NCBI GenBank assembly: GCA_022360735.1 | Contig: JAKSCF010000530.1 | Span: 1 to 12,489 of the forward strand | Direction of reading: 5' to 3' | Length of the DNA stretch: 12,489 nucleotides | From: Clostridia bacterium | Lineage (GTDB): Bacteria > Bacillota_A > Clostridia > Peptostreptococcales > JAAYPU01 | Shown here: positions 1 to 7,627 of the stretch, one piece after another | Layout of the letters: each line of letters opens with the position of its first letter | Numbering within the stretch: position 1 is the first letter of the stretch | Translations under genes and position numbers: made by a program | Notes under the pieces: generated by a model | Database searches by the model: none | Told to the model about the DNA's origin: nothing | Seen by the model: the letters and a program-made list of their open reading frames with translations, nothing else

Positions 1-1
1 A

Positions 2-43
2 GATGACTCATGGTTTAATCCGATTCGTGAATTATCTAATTGA
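2..43 (+). CDS. C-terminal end of probable phosphonate-type ABC substrate-binding protein (PhnD-like), partial
   Basis: Only the last 13 codons and the TGA stop (41-43) are inside the window. The frame reads DDSWFNPIRELSN. A 'Y/F-[ND]-P-I-R-E-L' ending of this kind is, from memory, common in the periplasmic/lipoprotein receptors of phosphonate-type importers. The gene lies 59 bases upstream of the matching ATPase gene phnC in the same direction, and the usual order in such operons is phnD-phnC-phnE-phnE. The assignment is inference from a very short tail plus context. Another frame is also open at the window edge (3-77, 24 codons), but it shows no recognisable family ending. Confidence 0.45.
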   Translation, partial: DDSWFNPIRELSN

Positions 44-102
44 GAATAATGAATTTGTTATTTTAGCAAAAGGTTAAAAGACTTATAAAGGGGAATTAGT
101 AT

Positions 103-864
103 ATGGCATTGCTTGAAATTAAAAATGTAACAAAACAGTATAAGCAAACAAAGGCCCTTTCTAATGTTAATTTCTCTGTTAAGGAAGGAGAGTTTGTTTC
201 CGTCATAGGACCTTCTGGTGCGGGGAAATCAACGCTTCTTCGCTGCATTAATAGAATGGTTGATGCCAGCAGCGGAGAAATCAATTTTGACGGCAACGAT
301 GTGATGGGTTTAAGTAGAAAAGAGCTGCGAAGGACCAGAACAAAGATTGGTATGATATTTCAACATTACAATTTAGTCTATCGTCTCAGTGTCATCGAAA
401 ATGTACTTCATGGACGGTTAGGGTATAAATCCACACTAGAAGGGATTTTAGGTATATATACTGAAGAAGAAAAGATACAGGCATTTGATATTGTAGTAGG
501 ATTAGGGCTAAAGGAAGAGGTATATAAGCGGTGTGATCAGTTAAGCGGGGGACAGAAACAACGTGTGGGAATTGCCCGTTCATTGGTTCAGAATCCTAAA
601 ATGATTTTATGTGATGAACCCATTGCTTCCTTAGACCCAAATGCATCGAAAGTCATAATGGACCATTTAAAAAATATATGTCGAGAAAAAAACATTACAT
701 GTCTTGTAAATTTACATCAGGTGGATACAGCTATCAAATATTCTGACCGTATTATCGGTATTAATAGCGGGGAGGTTGTATTTAACGGCTCTCCAAAAGA
801 ATTGAGCAGAGACAGAATATACGAAATATATGGTGCTGAAGCAGGCAACTTGATTATTGACTGA
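103..864 (+). CDS. phnC: phosphonate-type ABC transporter ATP-binding protein PhnC
   Basis: This is the cytoplasmic ATPase that powers import of phosphonate, phosphite or a related phosphorus compound through the PhnE permeases encoded next to it. The 253-residue protein carries the full ABC set: Walker A GPSGAGKST (36-44), Q-loop Gln87 in MIFQHYNL, signature LSGGQKQR (147-154), Walker B ILCDEP (168-173), D-loop SLD (176-178) and switch His205 in NLHQVD. The stretch around 'IENVLHGRLG' and 'NLHQVDTAIKYSDRI' is typical of PhnC rather than of general ABC ATPases. The ATG is preceded by AAAGGGGA at 87-94. Its stop is followed immediately by the ribosome binding site of the first permease, so the genes are translationally close. 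The exact substrate cannot be read from the sequence. Confidence 0.93.
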   Translation: MALLEIKNVTKQYKQTKALSNVNFSVKEGEFVSVIGPSGAGKSTLLRCINRMVDASSGEINFDGNDVMGLSRKELRRTRTKIGMIFQHYNLVYRLSVIENVLHGRLGYKSTLEGILGIYTEEEKIQAFDIVVGLGLKEEVYKRCDQLSGGQKQRVGIARSLVQNPKMILCDEPIASLDPNASKVIMDHLKNICREKNITCLVNLHQVDTAIKYSDRIIGINSGEVVFNGSPKELSRDRIYEIYGAEAGNLIID

Positions 865-870
865 GGAGGT
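863..870 (+). promoter_or_regulatory. ribosome binding site fixing the start of the first phnE
   Basis: GAGGAGGT overlaps the phnC stop codon (862-864) and lies 4 bases before the ATG at 875. An in-frame TTG at 857 would overlap phnC and has no ribosome binding site at a suitable distance, so 875 is the better start. Confidence 0.8.
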
Positions 871-874
871 AAGC

Positions 875-1660
875 ATGAAGTTAAATGTATTTGAAAAAAG
901 AAGAAAGCAGCTATTGATTTTCATTTTATTATTGGCTTTAATTACCTTGGTTTCAGTAGTTATTACAGAGTATGAAATAGACAAAGGATTTACATCAGTA
1001 CCCAAAGCCATTAAATGGATGTTTTCGAGTTTTTATCCTAACGAGAAATCACTGGAAAAATTACCATCCATTTTATCAAAGCTGAAAGATACCATCACGA
1101 TATCCATTGCATCTACAACTGTTGCCAGCTGCTGTGCCCTTTTATTAGCCATTTTGGGTTCAAATACAACAAAAGTCAACCAATTTTTTGGAACAATAAG
1201 TCGATTAACTGCATCTATTTTTAGAAATATTCCAATTGTTGCGTGGGCAATGGTACTATTATTTTCTTTCGGTCAAAGTGACATAACTGGATATTTGGCT
1301 TTATTTTTTGTAACATTCGGCTTTTTGACGCGTGCGTTTATTGAAACCATCGATGAAGCAAGTTATAGCAGTGTTGAGGCATTACGGGCAACCGGATCTG
1401 GATATTTTTCAATCATTTTTCATGCTGTTATACCATCAAGTATTCCTCAGTTAATCAGTTGGATTTTGTTTATGATTGAAACCAATATTCGTAGTGCTAC
1501 ACTGATCGGTATACTTACAGGGTCTGGGATAGGCTTTACTTTTAATTTGTATTATAAGAGCATGAATTACAATGCTGCAAGCTTGGTTGTAATTTGTGTC
1601 GTCATAACTGTTTTGGTCATTGAATTTATTTCAAATTATGTGAGAAGGGTGATTTTATAA
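875..1660 (+). CDS. phnE: phosphonate-type ABC transporter permease PhnE (first copy)
   Basis: This 261-residue integral membrane protein is one half of the transport channel of the Phn importer. An N-terminal membrane segment (about 11-30) is followed by an extracellular stretch (31-70) and a BPD_transp_1-type core with hydrophobic segments from about 73 to 252. The 'RNIPIVAW' motif (117-124) and the EAA loop EALRATG with Pro187 of VIP (168-187), which contacts the ATPase, are characteristic of PhnE. It starts 10 bases after the phnC stop, and its TAA shares one base with the ATG of the second permease (TAATG). The two permeases differ strongly in sequence, so they probably form a heterodimer; that is inference. 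Confidence 0.9.
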   Translation: MKLNVFEKRRKQLLIFILLLALITLVSVVITEYEIDKGFTSVPKAIKWMFSSFYPNEKSLEKLPSILSKLKDTITISIASTTVASCCALLLAILGSNTTKVNQFFGTISRLTASIFRNIPIVAWAMVLLFSFGQSDITGYLALFFVTFGFLTRAFIETIDEASYSSVEALRATGSGYFSIIFHAVIPSSIPQLISWILFMIETNIRSATLIGILTGSGIGFTFNLYYKSMNYNAASLVVICVVITVLVIEFISNYVRRVIL

Positions 1661-2511
1661 TGGAAGGCTTGATAACTTCAAGAGGGATCTATCGAAGGAC
1701 AAAAGCGGGAAAGTTGAAGATAAAAAAATTAAACCTTTCCTCTATCTCTATCAACATAACTTTATTGATGCTGTTTGCATTAACCGTATATGGACTGATG
1801 AGTCTTAACAGCAAAGATGTTCATGTAATAGAAGCCGCAATGATTTTTTTAATGAATCTCAGAGCAATGTTTTTAGAATCGGATTATACGCATTTTACTT
1901 TTGCACAAGGGTTATATCAAATACTGGTAACAATGGGTTTAGCATTTTTAACAACTTTAATTGGTGGTTTTTTTGCATTGTTTCTTGGCCTTTTCGCGGC
2001 ACAAAATCTATCCAATAAAAGAATATCGACTATTATCAAAGCCTTTGTCGCATGTATTCGTGCTGTGCCTACGGTCTTATGGGTGCTTGTTTTTGCTGTG
2101 GCAGCAGGGTTAGGAAGCGTGGCTGCGGTAATAGGCATGACCTTTCATACAGTAGGGTATTTAATCAAGGCTTATTCCGAATCATTTGAAGAACTGGATA
2201 AAGGAAGTATAGAAGCTTTAAAGGCCAGTGGTGCAAGTTGGTGGCAAATCGTTTTTCAGGCAATATTACCTTCGTCGGCAACCTATCTGCTGTCTTGGAC
2301 ATTTATTCGCTTTGAAGTCAATTTTACTAACGCAGTTGCAATGGGGGCAGCAGCAGGTGCGGGAGGAATAGGGTTTGAACTATATATGGCAAGCAGTTTT
2401 TACTTTGATATACGGGAAGTTGGATTTATAACGTATCTCATTCTATTTACTGCCATTGTTTTGGAAGTCTTTTCTACAAAAGTTAAGAATAGATTTTTAG
2501 TCAGACATTAA
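1660..2511 (+). CDS. phnE: phosphonate-type ABC transporter permease PhnE (second copy)
   Basis: This is the second permease of the importer, 283 residues. It has a longer positively charged N-terminus (about 1-27), a first membrane segment (about 30-49), then the transport core from about 83 to 273. The diagnostic 'CIRAVPTVLWVLVF' motif (132-145) and the EAA loop EALKASGxxxxxxxxxAILP (185-204) are present. A glycine/alanine-rich run (229-238) lies in the last third. The ATG overlaps the preceding stop by one base and is served by AGAAGGGTG at 1643-1651, so translational coupling is likely. It is the last gene of the operon. Confidence 0.9.
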   Translation: MEGLITSRGIYRRTKAGKLKIKKLNLSSISINITLLMLFALTVYGLMSLNSKDVHVIEAAMIFLMNLRAMFLESDYTHFTFAQGLYQILVTMGLAFLTTLIGGFFALFLGLFAAQNLSNKRISTIIKAFVACIRAVPTVLWVLVFAVAAGLGSVAAVIGMTFHTVGYLIKAYSESFEELDKGSIEALKASGASWWQIVFQAILPSSATYLLSWTFIRFEVNFTNAVAMGAAAGAGGIGFELYMASSFYFDIREVGFITYLILFTAIVLEVFSTKVKNRFLVRH

Positions 2512-2520
2512 TAAGCGTTT

Positions 2521-2554
2521 CAAAAATAAAGAGAAGCAACGTACGTTGCTTCTC
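2521..2554 (-). terminator. intrinsic terminator of the efflux operon (minus strand)
   Basis: A perfect 24-base palindrome occupies 2531-2554, with arms GAGAAGCAAC and GTTGCTTCTC around GTAC. Read on the minus strand it follows the adaptor gene by 9 bases and is followed by TTTATTTTTG (2530 down to 2521), a normal terminator tail. On the plus strand, 19 bases after the second phnE, no T run follows, so any termination there would be weaker. Confidence 0.8.
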
Positions 2555-2563
2555 GGAAGTATG

Positions 2564-3607
2564 TTATTCCCCAATTTCTACTTGTGATTGATCTCTGAGT
2601 TTATTTTGGCCTACCGTTACAACAACGTCATCACCGGTAAGTCCGTCTATTATTTCACTACTGTCATCGTCAGTAATACCGATACTTATATTCTTTTTAT
2701 GGGCGATGCCGTCTTTTACGACAAAGACATAATCCATTCCGTCTTCATTTATAATGGCTTTTCGATCAATGGCTAAAGCATTTTCATTGGTGGATATTAT
2801 GATCTCAATATCTACAAACATTCCGGCCTTTAACTCTTTTTTAGTGTTATCAACCAAAACCTTTATAGGATATGTGCCTGTTTGTGGATCCGGGACCGGA
2901 CCGATAATTTCTACTTGTCCTTGGAAAACCGCTTCTCCGGAGGTGATAATATTAACTTTCTGCCCCTCTTTTATCTTTTCAATGTCTTTTTCTGTTATAC
3001 CGGTATCTACATAAAGCTGACTGATGTTGACGACTCTAAAAAGTTCCATTCCGGGAGAGGCGCCTTGACCTACAAGCACATTCTTTTCGCTAATCATACC
3101 ATTTATAGGTGATTTTATTCTTGAGTATTGAAGATTGAGTTTTGCAAGTTCATAATCTTCTTTCAAAGAATGGTATTGTGTTTCTATTTCTTCGTAACTG
3201 GATTTGGATATAGCATCGTTTTTATACAATTCTACCATTCGGTTATATTGTGTAGAAATGCTGTCATAAGCGAGCTTTGCTTTATTATAAGTATTTTCAA
3301 AGACCTCAGGTTCAATGTCACATAAAATATCATTTGTGGTCACCATATCCCCTAATTCAGAATAAATATTTTCGATAACACCACTGACTTTAGCGGTAAT
3401 GATACCTTCTTCTTTAGGTGTAAGTGTTCCTGGCAGAAGAATTTTCTCATTAAAAGTTTTATGATAAGGTTTTGCAGTTTTTACATATAGGAGTTGTTCT
3501 TTGGTGCCATCTTTGGTGCCATCTTCATCTGCTTCCGCATCTGTTGGTTTTGAGCAGCCGCTTACGATTAGGCTAAGCATCAATAATGCTACGATTAATT
3601 TTTTCAA
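2564..3607 (-). CDS. RND efflux adaptor (membrane fusion protein, HlyD/AcrA-like lipoprotein)
   Basis: This is the predicted periplasmic-adaptor-like partner of the RND pump encoded just upstream. The 347-residue protein starts with a lipoprotein signal peptide ending in VSGC (Cys18 lipidated), then an acidic linker (21-37). A split barrel-sandwich/lipoyl domain covers about 65-100 and 165-195 (ITAKVSGVIEN..., SPINGMISEKN...), flanking a coiled-coil hairpin (about 103-162). A beta-barrel (about 196-275) and a membrane-proximal domain (about 276-346) follow. The start is TTG, supported by GGAGGG 8 bases upstream. The gene starts inside the 3' end of the pump gene. In a single-membrane cell the adaptor would sit on the outer face of the membrane. 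The substrate is unknown. Confidence 0.9.
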   Translation of the reverse strand: MKKLIVALLMLSLIVSGCSKPTDAEADEDGTKDGTKEQLLYVKTAKPYHKTFNEKILLPGTLTPKEEGIITAKVSGVIENIYSELGDMVTTNDILCDIEPEVFENTYNKAKLAYDSISTQYNRMVELYKNDAISKSSYEEIETQYHSLKEDYELAKLNLQYSRIKSPINGMISEKNVLVGQGASPGMELFRVVNISQLYVDTGITEKDIEKIKEGQKVNIITSGEAVFQGQVEIIGPVPDPQTGTYPIKVLVDNTKKELKAGMFVDIEIIISTNENALAIDRKAIINEDGMDYVFVVKDGIAHKKNISIGITDDDSSEIIDGLTGDDVVVTVGQNKLRDQSQVEIGE

Positions 3608-6600
3608 TTTTAATACCCTCCGTTATAAGATTTTTTTGTTTTCTTACCTTTTTTTCTTTTCGCTTTGCTTTAAAATTTTCAAGCAACGTATATACAACGG
3701 GCACAACGATTAATGTCAAAACGGTTGCCATAATTAAGCCGAATATTAATGAGTAGCCCATTGGCCCAAAGAATTTATTTTTTAACGTGATGGGCAGTAT
3801 ACCACCCATAGTGGTGATACTGGTAGCGAAAACCGGTACAAATCTTGTCATTCCGGTTTCTTTTACCGCCTCTAACAATCCTTTTCCATTTTTCCTTAAA
3901 TAATTGATGTAGTCAATCAATACAATAGCATCGTTGACAGCGATACCCACTAAAGCTACTACACCAATAAATGAAACAAATCCAAATGTATTTCCCGTTA
4001 ATACAAGTCCCGGCATGACGCCTATTAACGCCATAGGGACAGAGAGTAATATAATCATTGGCTGACTAAGTGAATTGAATTGTATGGCCAATATGGTATA
4101 TACGAGGATAGCTGCAATCACCATATTAATTAACATGTCACCAAAGGTTTCATTAATATCTTCGAATTCCCCTCCGTAGACGATTTCTACATCTTCAGGT
4201 AAAGAATAAGATGATATTTTGGTTTGAAATTCACTTAATACATCTAACGGTATCACGCCGGTATTGACATCAGAATAGACGACTACCTGTCTTTTTAAGT
4301 CTTCATGCCGAATGGTGGCAATACTTTTTGATTCTTCAATTTCAGCTATTGCATTGAAAGGCACTTGATTGCCTTGCATAGAATAAAAATATAAATTTTC
4401 GATATCTTGCTTTCTACTAAGCTTTTTATCGGAGGTTTTGATGACGATATCAATATCATCTTGATTATTTCTAAACTTTGAAGTTTCTATACCATTAATG
4501 GCATTTCTAATGGCAGAAGCAACCATCATATCATTTAAGCCTAAATAGGCTGCTTTTTGCTTATCGATTTTGATCTGTAACTCAGGAGATGTAGCATTTA
4601 CAGTGGATTTAACGTCTCTAACACCCTTAACCTCAGACAGTATCTCTTCAAAATTATGTGCCGTATGCTTTAATGATTCCATATTACTTCCTCTGAGTTT
4701 AATGGTGATAGGACTACTGGATGGAGGACCATCTTCCAATTCAACGACGTTAATGTCTGCACCGGATATCATTTTGATATCTTCTCTTATGACAGCGGCA
4801 AGCGCCATGCTGCTCCTTTCTCTTTCATCTTCATCTGTTAAATCAATGGTTATTCTGGCATAAGTTGGGTCTGAACTACTGTCACTAAATTCATTATAAC
4901 TGTCGGCACCTGAAGTTCCTATATTTGCTGTGAATCCTTTTATTTCCGGATAAGTGAGCAGCTTTTCTTCAATTTTTTCAGATATCTGGGAAGTTATATC
5001 AATACTGGTTCCTACGGGTGTACTAATATCAACATATAAGCGGCTGTAGTCATTGGCAGAAAACATTTCAACCTTTAACAAACCAAGGGGAATCAAAGAC
5101 ATACTTAGTACAAATGCTAATATAACGCCGGCAACCACGGATACCATCCTTTTTTTACTTTGAATGATCTTATATAGAATATTTCCATAAATATCAATGA
5201 TATGAAGTCCTTTATCTTTTTCTTTTTTCTTTCTTTTAAATTGCTTTATAAACATGGCTGCCGAAAATGCTGCTGCAAAGAATATAGATAAGAAACCTAT
5301 GCCGGTTTCATTATCGCTGAAAGCATAAAGGGCTAATATTGCAACAAATACAATAGAAATAATTTTTCTTATTTTGATTCTTCTCGGTGACGGAATCTTG
5401 TTTATATCTCGACGTTTTAAACCTACCGAACATAATGCCGGCGTAAGGATGACTGCTGCAACCAATGAAGAAGACAAAGCAAACATGACTGTAATAGGAA
5501 TAGGTTTTATAAATTCACCCATTATACCCCCGGTAAGCATCATGGGATAAAATGCAGCCAGGGTTGTTAGGGTAGATGCTGCTATTGCAGGTGCTATTTG
5601 ATTGGTACCGACTTTGGCAGCAAGCTTAGCTTTTAAGCCTTTATCTCGCAACCTTACGACGTTTTCCATGATGACTATGGCGTTATCAACTAATAATCCA
5701 ACTGCCAATACCAGTGAGAATAACGTAATGGTATTAAAGGTCATTCCATTAATATTCATTAAACCAAATGATGCAAATATTGCTACCGGAATAACAAAAC
5801 TAACAATGGCAGCTTCCTTAAAGCCTATGAATAAAAATAGAACCATTAATACTAAAAGCAATCCGGATTTTGCATTATTAACAACAGCACCCAATTGATC
5901 TTCAACATATACAGAGGTGTCACCGCTGATGGTAACTTCTAAGTTCTCCGGATATAATATGCCTCTTTTTTCGTCCAAGAGTTCATGTATCTCTCTGCTG
6001 ACAGTCAGCACATCCGCATCTTTCTTCTTCTTTATAGACAAAGCAACAGAGCTTTCCATAGAGGGTTCATCTGTTTTTAATCCGAAACTTGTTCTGGAAT
6101 AAGTTTCTTTTTCCTTATAACCATCGTAAATGGTTGCGATATTACCAAGTAATAACGGCTGATTATCGATATATGTAATGACTACATTATTGAGTTCCTC
6201 AGTATCTTTAAACTCGCCAACCGTTCTTATATTGTAATTTTTATTATCAATTTCTATATCTCCACCGGGGAAGTTGATATTGGAATATTCGATGGCTGAT
6301 TTGATTTGATCGGTAGATAGATTATATTGGGCCAACTTTTGCGGATCTACTATGACACTGATTTCTCTTTCCAGTCCACCGATGACTTCAACCTCTAGGA
6401 TACCGTCTATTTTTTCGATTTCATCTCGAATATCTTTTGCAAAGTTTGTAATTTCAATATTTCTATATTCTCCTGAAGCATTGATTATCATAATAGGTGC
6501 ATTATTGGTTTCCAGCTTTTGGATAAGAGGGTCCTCAATATCATCCGGGAGAGAAGGTTTGACATCTGAAATGACCTCTCTTAATTTTTCAATTTTTTCA

Positions 6601-6983
6601 TCTATATCAACGCCTTGCTCAAATTCAATCCATATGTTTGAAACACCATATGAAGAATATGAGCTTAGCTGTTTGATATCAGACATTTCATCAATCTTTT
6701 TCTCCACCTTATCAGTGATTAATTTTTCTATTTCTTCAGGGGCCGCCCCGATATATGGAATTGTAACAAACCCATAAGGCAGCGTTATTTCAGGTTGAAG
6801 CTCTCTTTTAAGGGATGAAAATGAAAATGATCCCCATACCAATACTGCGATAACCAGTAAGAAAACAATTCTATATCTTTCGATAAAAAATCTGGAGATC
6901 CTACCTAAAATATTCATTTCTTGTTTTAATTCCGGAATATTATTTTGCTGATCCTGTAATCTATGATCATCATTTTGCGACAA
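3573..6983 (-). CDS. RND family efflux transporter, AcrB/MMPL-like inner membrane pump
   Basis: This 1136-residue, proton-motive-force-driven exporter has the typical duplicated RND plan. TM1 is at about 38-58, then porter domain (about 60-370), TM2-TM6 (about 372-516), TM7 (about 612-634), second porter domain (about 640-945) and TM8-TM12 (about 948-1102). The TM4 motif is GLLVDNAIVIMEN (429-441): Asp433 matches AcrB D407 and Asn434 replaces D408. In TM10, GIAVNDAIVLID (1013-1024) has Asn1017 where AcrB has K940. Two additional hydrophobic stretches (about 540-556 and 561-579) lie in the linker between TM6 and TM7. The C-terminus is a lysine/arginine-rich tail. The start is TTG with AAAGGAG upstream. 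It leads a two-gene operon with the adaptor. Substrate (drug, lipid, peptide or metal) cannot be told. Confidence 0.92.
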   Translation of the reverse strand: MSQNDDHRLQDQQNNIPELKQEMNILGRISRFFIERYRIVFLLVIAVLVWGSFSFSSLKRELQPEITLPYGFVTIPYIGAAPEEIEKLITDKVEKKIDEMSDIKQLSSYSSYGVSNIWIEFEQGVDIDEKIEKLREVISDVKPSLPDDIEDPLIQKLETNNAPIMIINASGEYRNIEITNFAKDIRDEIEKIDGILEVEVIGGLEREISVIVDPQKLAQYNLSTDQIKSAIEYSNINFPGGDIEIDNKNYNIRTVGEFKDTEELNNVVITYIDNQPLLLGNIATIYDGYKEKETYSRTSFGLKTDEPSMESSVALSIKKKKDADVLTVSREIHELLDEKRGILYPENLEVTISGDTSVYVEDQLGAVVNNAKSGLLLVLMVLFLFIGFKEAAIVSFVIPVAIFASFGLMNINGMTFNTITLFSLVLAVGLLVDNAIVIMENVVRLRDKGLKAKLAAKVGTNQIAPAIAASTLTTLAAFYPMMLTGGIMGEFIKPIPITVMFALSSSLVAAVILTPALCSVGLKRRDINKIPSPRRIKIRKIISIVFVAILALYAFSDNETGIGFLSIFFAAAFSAAMFIKQFKRKKKEKDKGLHIIDIYGNILYKIIQSKKRMVSVVAGVILAFVLSMSLIPLGLLKVEMFSANDYSRLYVDISTPVGTSIDITSQISEKIEEKLLTYPEIKGFTANIGTSGADSYNEFSDSSSDPTYARITIDLTDEDERERSSMALAAVIREDIKMISGADINVVELEDGPPSSSPITIKLRGSNMESLKHTAHNFEEILSEVKGVRDVKSTVNATSPELQIKIDKQKAAYLGLNDMMVASAIRNAINGIETSKFRNNQDDIDIVIKTSDKKLSRKQDIENLYFYSMQGNQVPFNAIAEIEESKSIATIRHEDLKRQVVVYSDVNTGVIPLDVLSEFQTKISSYSLPEDVEIVYGGEFEDINETFGDMLINMVIAAILVYTILAIQFNSLSQPMIILLSVPMALIGVMPGLVLTGNTFGFVSFIGVVALVGIAVNDAIVLIDYINYLRKNGKGLLEAVKETGMTRFVPVFATSITTMGGILPITLKNKFFGPMGYSLIFGLIMATVLTLIVVPVVYTLLENFKAKRKEKKVRKQKNLITEGIKIEKINRSIIDA
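3616..3621 (-). promoter_or_regulatory. ribosome binding site for the TTG start of the adaptor gene
   Basis: GGAGGG on the minus strand lies inside the last codons of the RND gene, 8 bases before TTG (3607-3605). The next in-frame ATG (residue 10) would remove much of the lipoprotein signal peptide, so TTG is preferred. Confidence 0.8.
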
Positions 6984-6992
6984 TGTTGCTCA

Positions 6993-6999
6993 CTCCTTT
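6993..6999 (-). promoter_or_regulatory. ribosome binding site for the TTG start of the RND gene
   Basis: AAAGGAG on the minus strand lies 9 bases before TTG (6983-6981). The first in-frame ATG is codon 23 (MNILGRIS), so the TTG start adds a polar 22-residue N-terminal extension rich in Gln, Asn and Asp. Confidence 0.7.
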
Positions 7000-7017
7000 G
7001 CTATTACATTATTTTCC

Positions 7018-7072
7018 TTCATTGAATATAACATCATGAAATATTATAATCAATGAAATTTATTATTATTAA
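7018..7072 (-). promoter_or_regulatory. candidate promoter and operator of the RND efflux operon
   Basis: On the minus strand a perfect TATAAT (7048-7043) lies 18 bases after TTAATA (7072-7067), a 4/6 match to the -35 consensus. The predicted transcript start is near 7036, giving a leader of about 50 bases. An 8-base inverted repeat, TTCATTGA (7018-7025) and TCAATGAA (7050-7057), brackets the -10 box and is a possible operator. No regulator gene adjoins the pump. The rest of 7000-7268 is AT-rich with nothing else I can assign. Confidence 0.4.
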
Positions 7073-7268
7073 CACAATTCTAATATTCTAACATGATTTT
7101 AATATTAATGTGCTTTTTTTCTAGCTCAATGACTGGATTTTTAGCGTTTAGTAAAATATTAGATAGTAGTTTTATTTTGATTTTACCATGAGTTATGCAG
7201 TGCTTTGAAAAGTAAGATATGTATATTTTGTAGAATATTTCAAACACTAAAAATGAGGAGGGATAATA

Positions 7269-7499
7269 ATGGATAACCAAACTAAAATAACTAAAGTTCG
7301 AAAAAACAAAGATGGAGATATTACGGATGTAATGCTCCAAGATGGAAATGTTTACTCAATTAATGATGCTATAATGATGGCTAAAGATAACAAGATTAAA
7401 GACGTCAATGTCGGAAGAGCTAAAAATGGCAGAGAGTTTTTAAGAAGCAATCCAAATAGTCAGGAAAATGATAATTTGGATAATTTACAAACATTTTAA
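7269..7499 (+). CDS. small DUF3892-like protein
   Basis: This is a 76-residue, soluble, charged protein without signal peptide or membrane segment. The pattern 'ITKVRKNKDGDITDVMLQDGNVYSINDAI' (about residues 7-35) followed by 'VNVGRAKNGREFLRSNPN' (47-64) is that of the DUF3892 family, small proteins of unknown function found in Firmicutes. A run of Asn, Asp and Leu ends the protein (NLDNLQTF). The start has an excellent ribosome binding site, GAGGAGGG at 7255-7262, six bases upstream, and the gene has its own terminator, so it is a real, monocistronic and probably well translated gene. I see no convincing housekeeping promoter: TTGAAA (7205-7210) and TAGAAT (7231-7236) are 20 bases apart. Function is unknown. 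Confidence 0.8.
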   Translation: MDNQTKITKVRKNKDGDITDVMLQDGNVYSINDAIMMAKDNKIKDVNVGRAKNGREFLRSNPNSQENDNLDNLQTF

Positions 7500-7529
7500 T
7501 AAAATATTTAACTTTGTTTGAGTCCGAAG

Positions 7530-7569
7530 TAAACAAAACATTGTTTATAAATGTTTTGTTTATTTTTTT
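7530..7569 (+). terminator. intrinsic terminator after the DUF3892-like gene
   Basis: Thirteen-base perfect arms TAAACAAAACATT (7530-7542) and AATGTTTTGTTTA (7550-7562) enclose a 7-base loop and are followed by seven T residues (7563-7569). The stem is AT-rich but long. It separates the small gene from the flavodoxin promoter. Confidence 0.8.
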
Positions 7570-7580
7570 ATAGAAAAATA

Positions 7581-7609
7581 TTTACACATTACAAAAAATA
7601 TGATAACAT
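7581..7609 (+). promoter_or_regulatory. flavodoxin promoter (housekeeping type, extended -10)
   Basis: TTTACA (7581-7586) and TAACAT (7604-7609) are separated by 17 bases, and TGA directly before the -10 box gives an extended -10 element. Transcription would start near 7616, making a leader of about 125 bases before the flavodoxin ATG. Confidence 0.65.
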
Positions 7610-7627
7610 AGTTTTAAAATTTGAAAA

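Noticed and set aside
3..77. 24-codon open frame at the left edge as an alternative upstream gene end
   Set aside because: It has no recognisable motif, and the neighbouring frame ends in a PhnD-like NPIREL tail that fits the operon.
857..875. Earlier TTG start for the first phnE at 857
   Set aside because: It overlaps phnC and has no ribosome binding site, whereas ATG 875 follows GAGGAGGT at proper distance.
2882..3112. Plus-strand open frame with MWIRDR start inside the adaptor gene
   Set aside because: It is a shadow of the minus-strand adaptor gene, without ribosome binding site or known domain.
6352..6777. 141-codon plus-strand open frame opposite the RND gene, and several similar frames within 4570-6102
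   Set aside because: These are shadows of the RND coding sequence on the other strand with low-complexity Ser/Ile-rich translations and no ribosome binding sites.
7080..7340. Minus-strand 86-codon open frame overlapping the DUF3892-like gene
   Set aside because: It is AT-rich, Ile/Phe/Tyr-rich and antisense to a gene with a strong ribosome binding site; no translation signal of its own.
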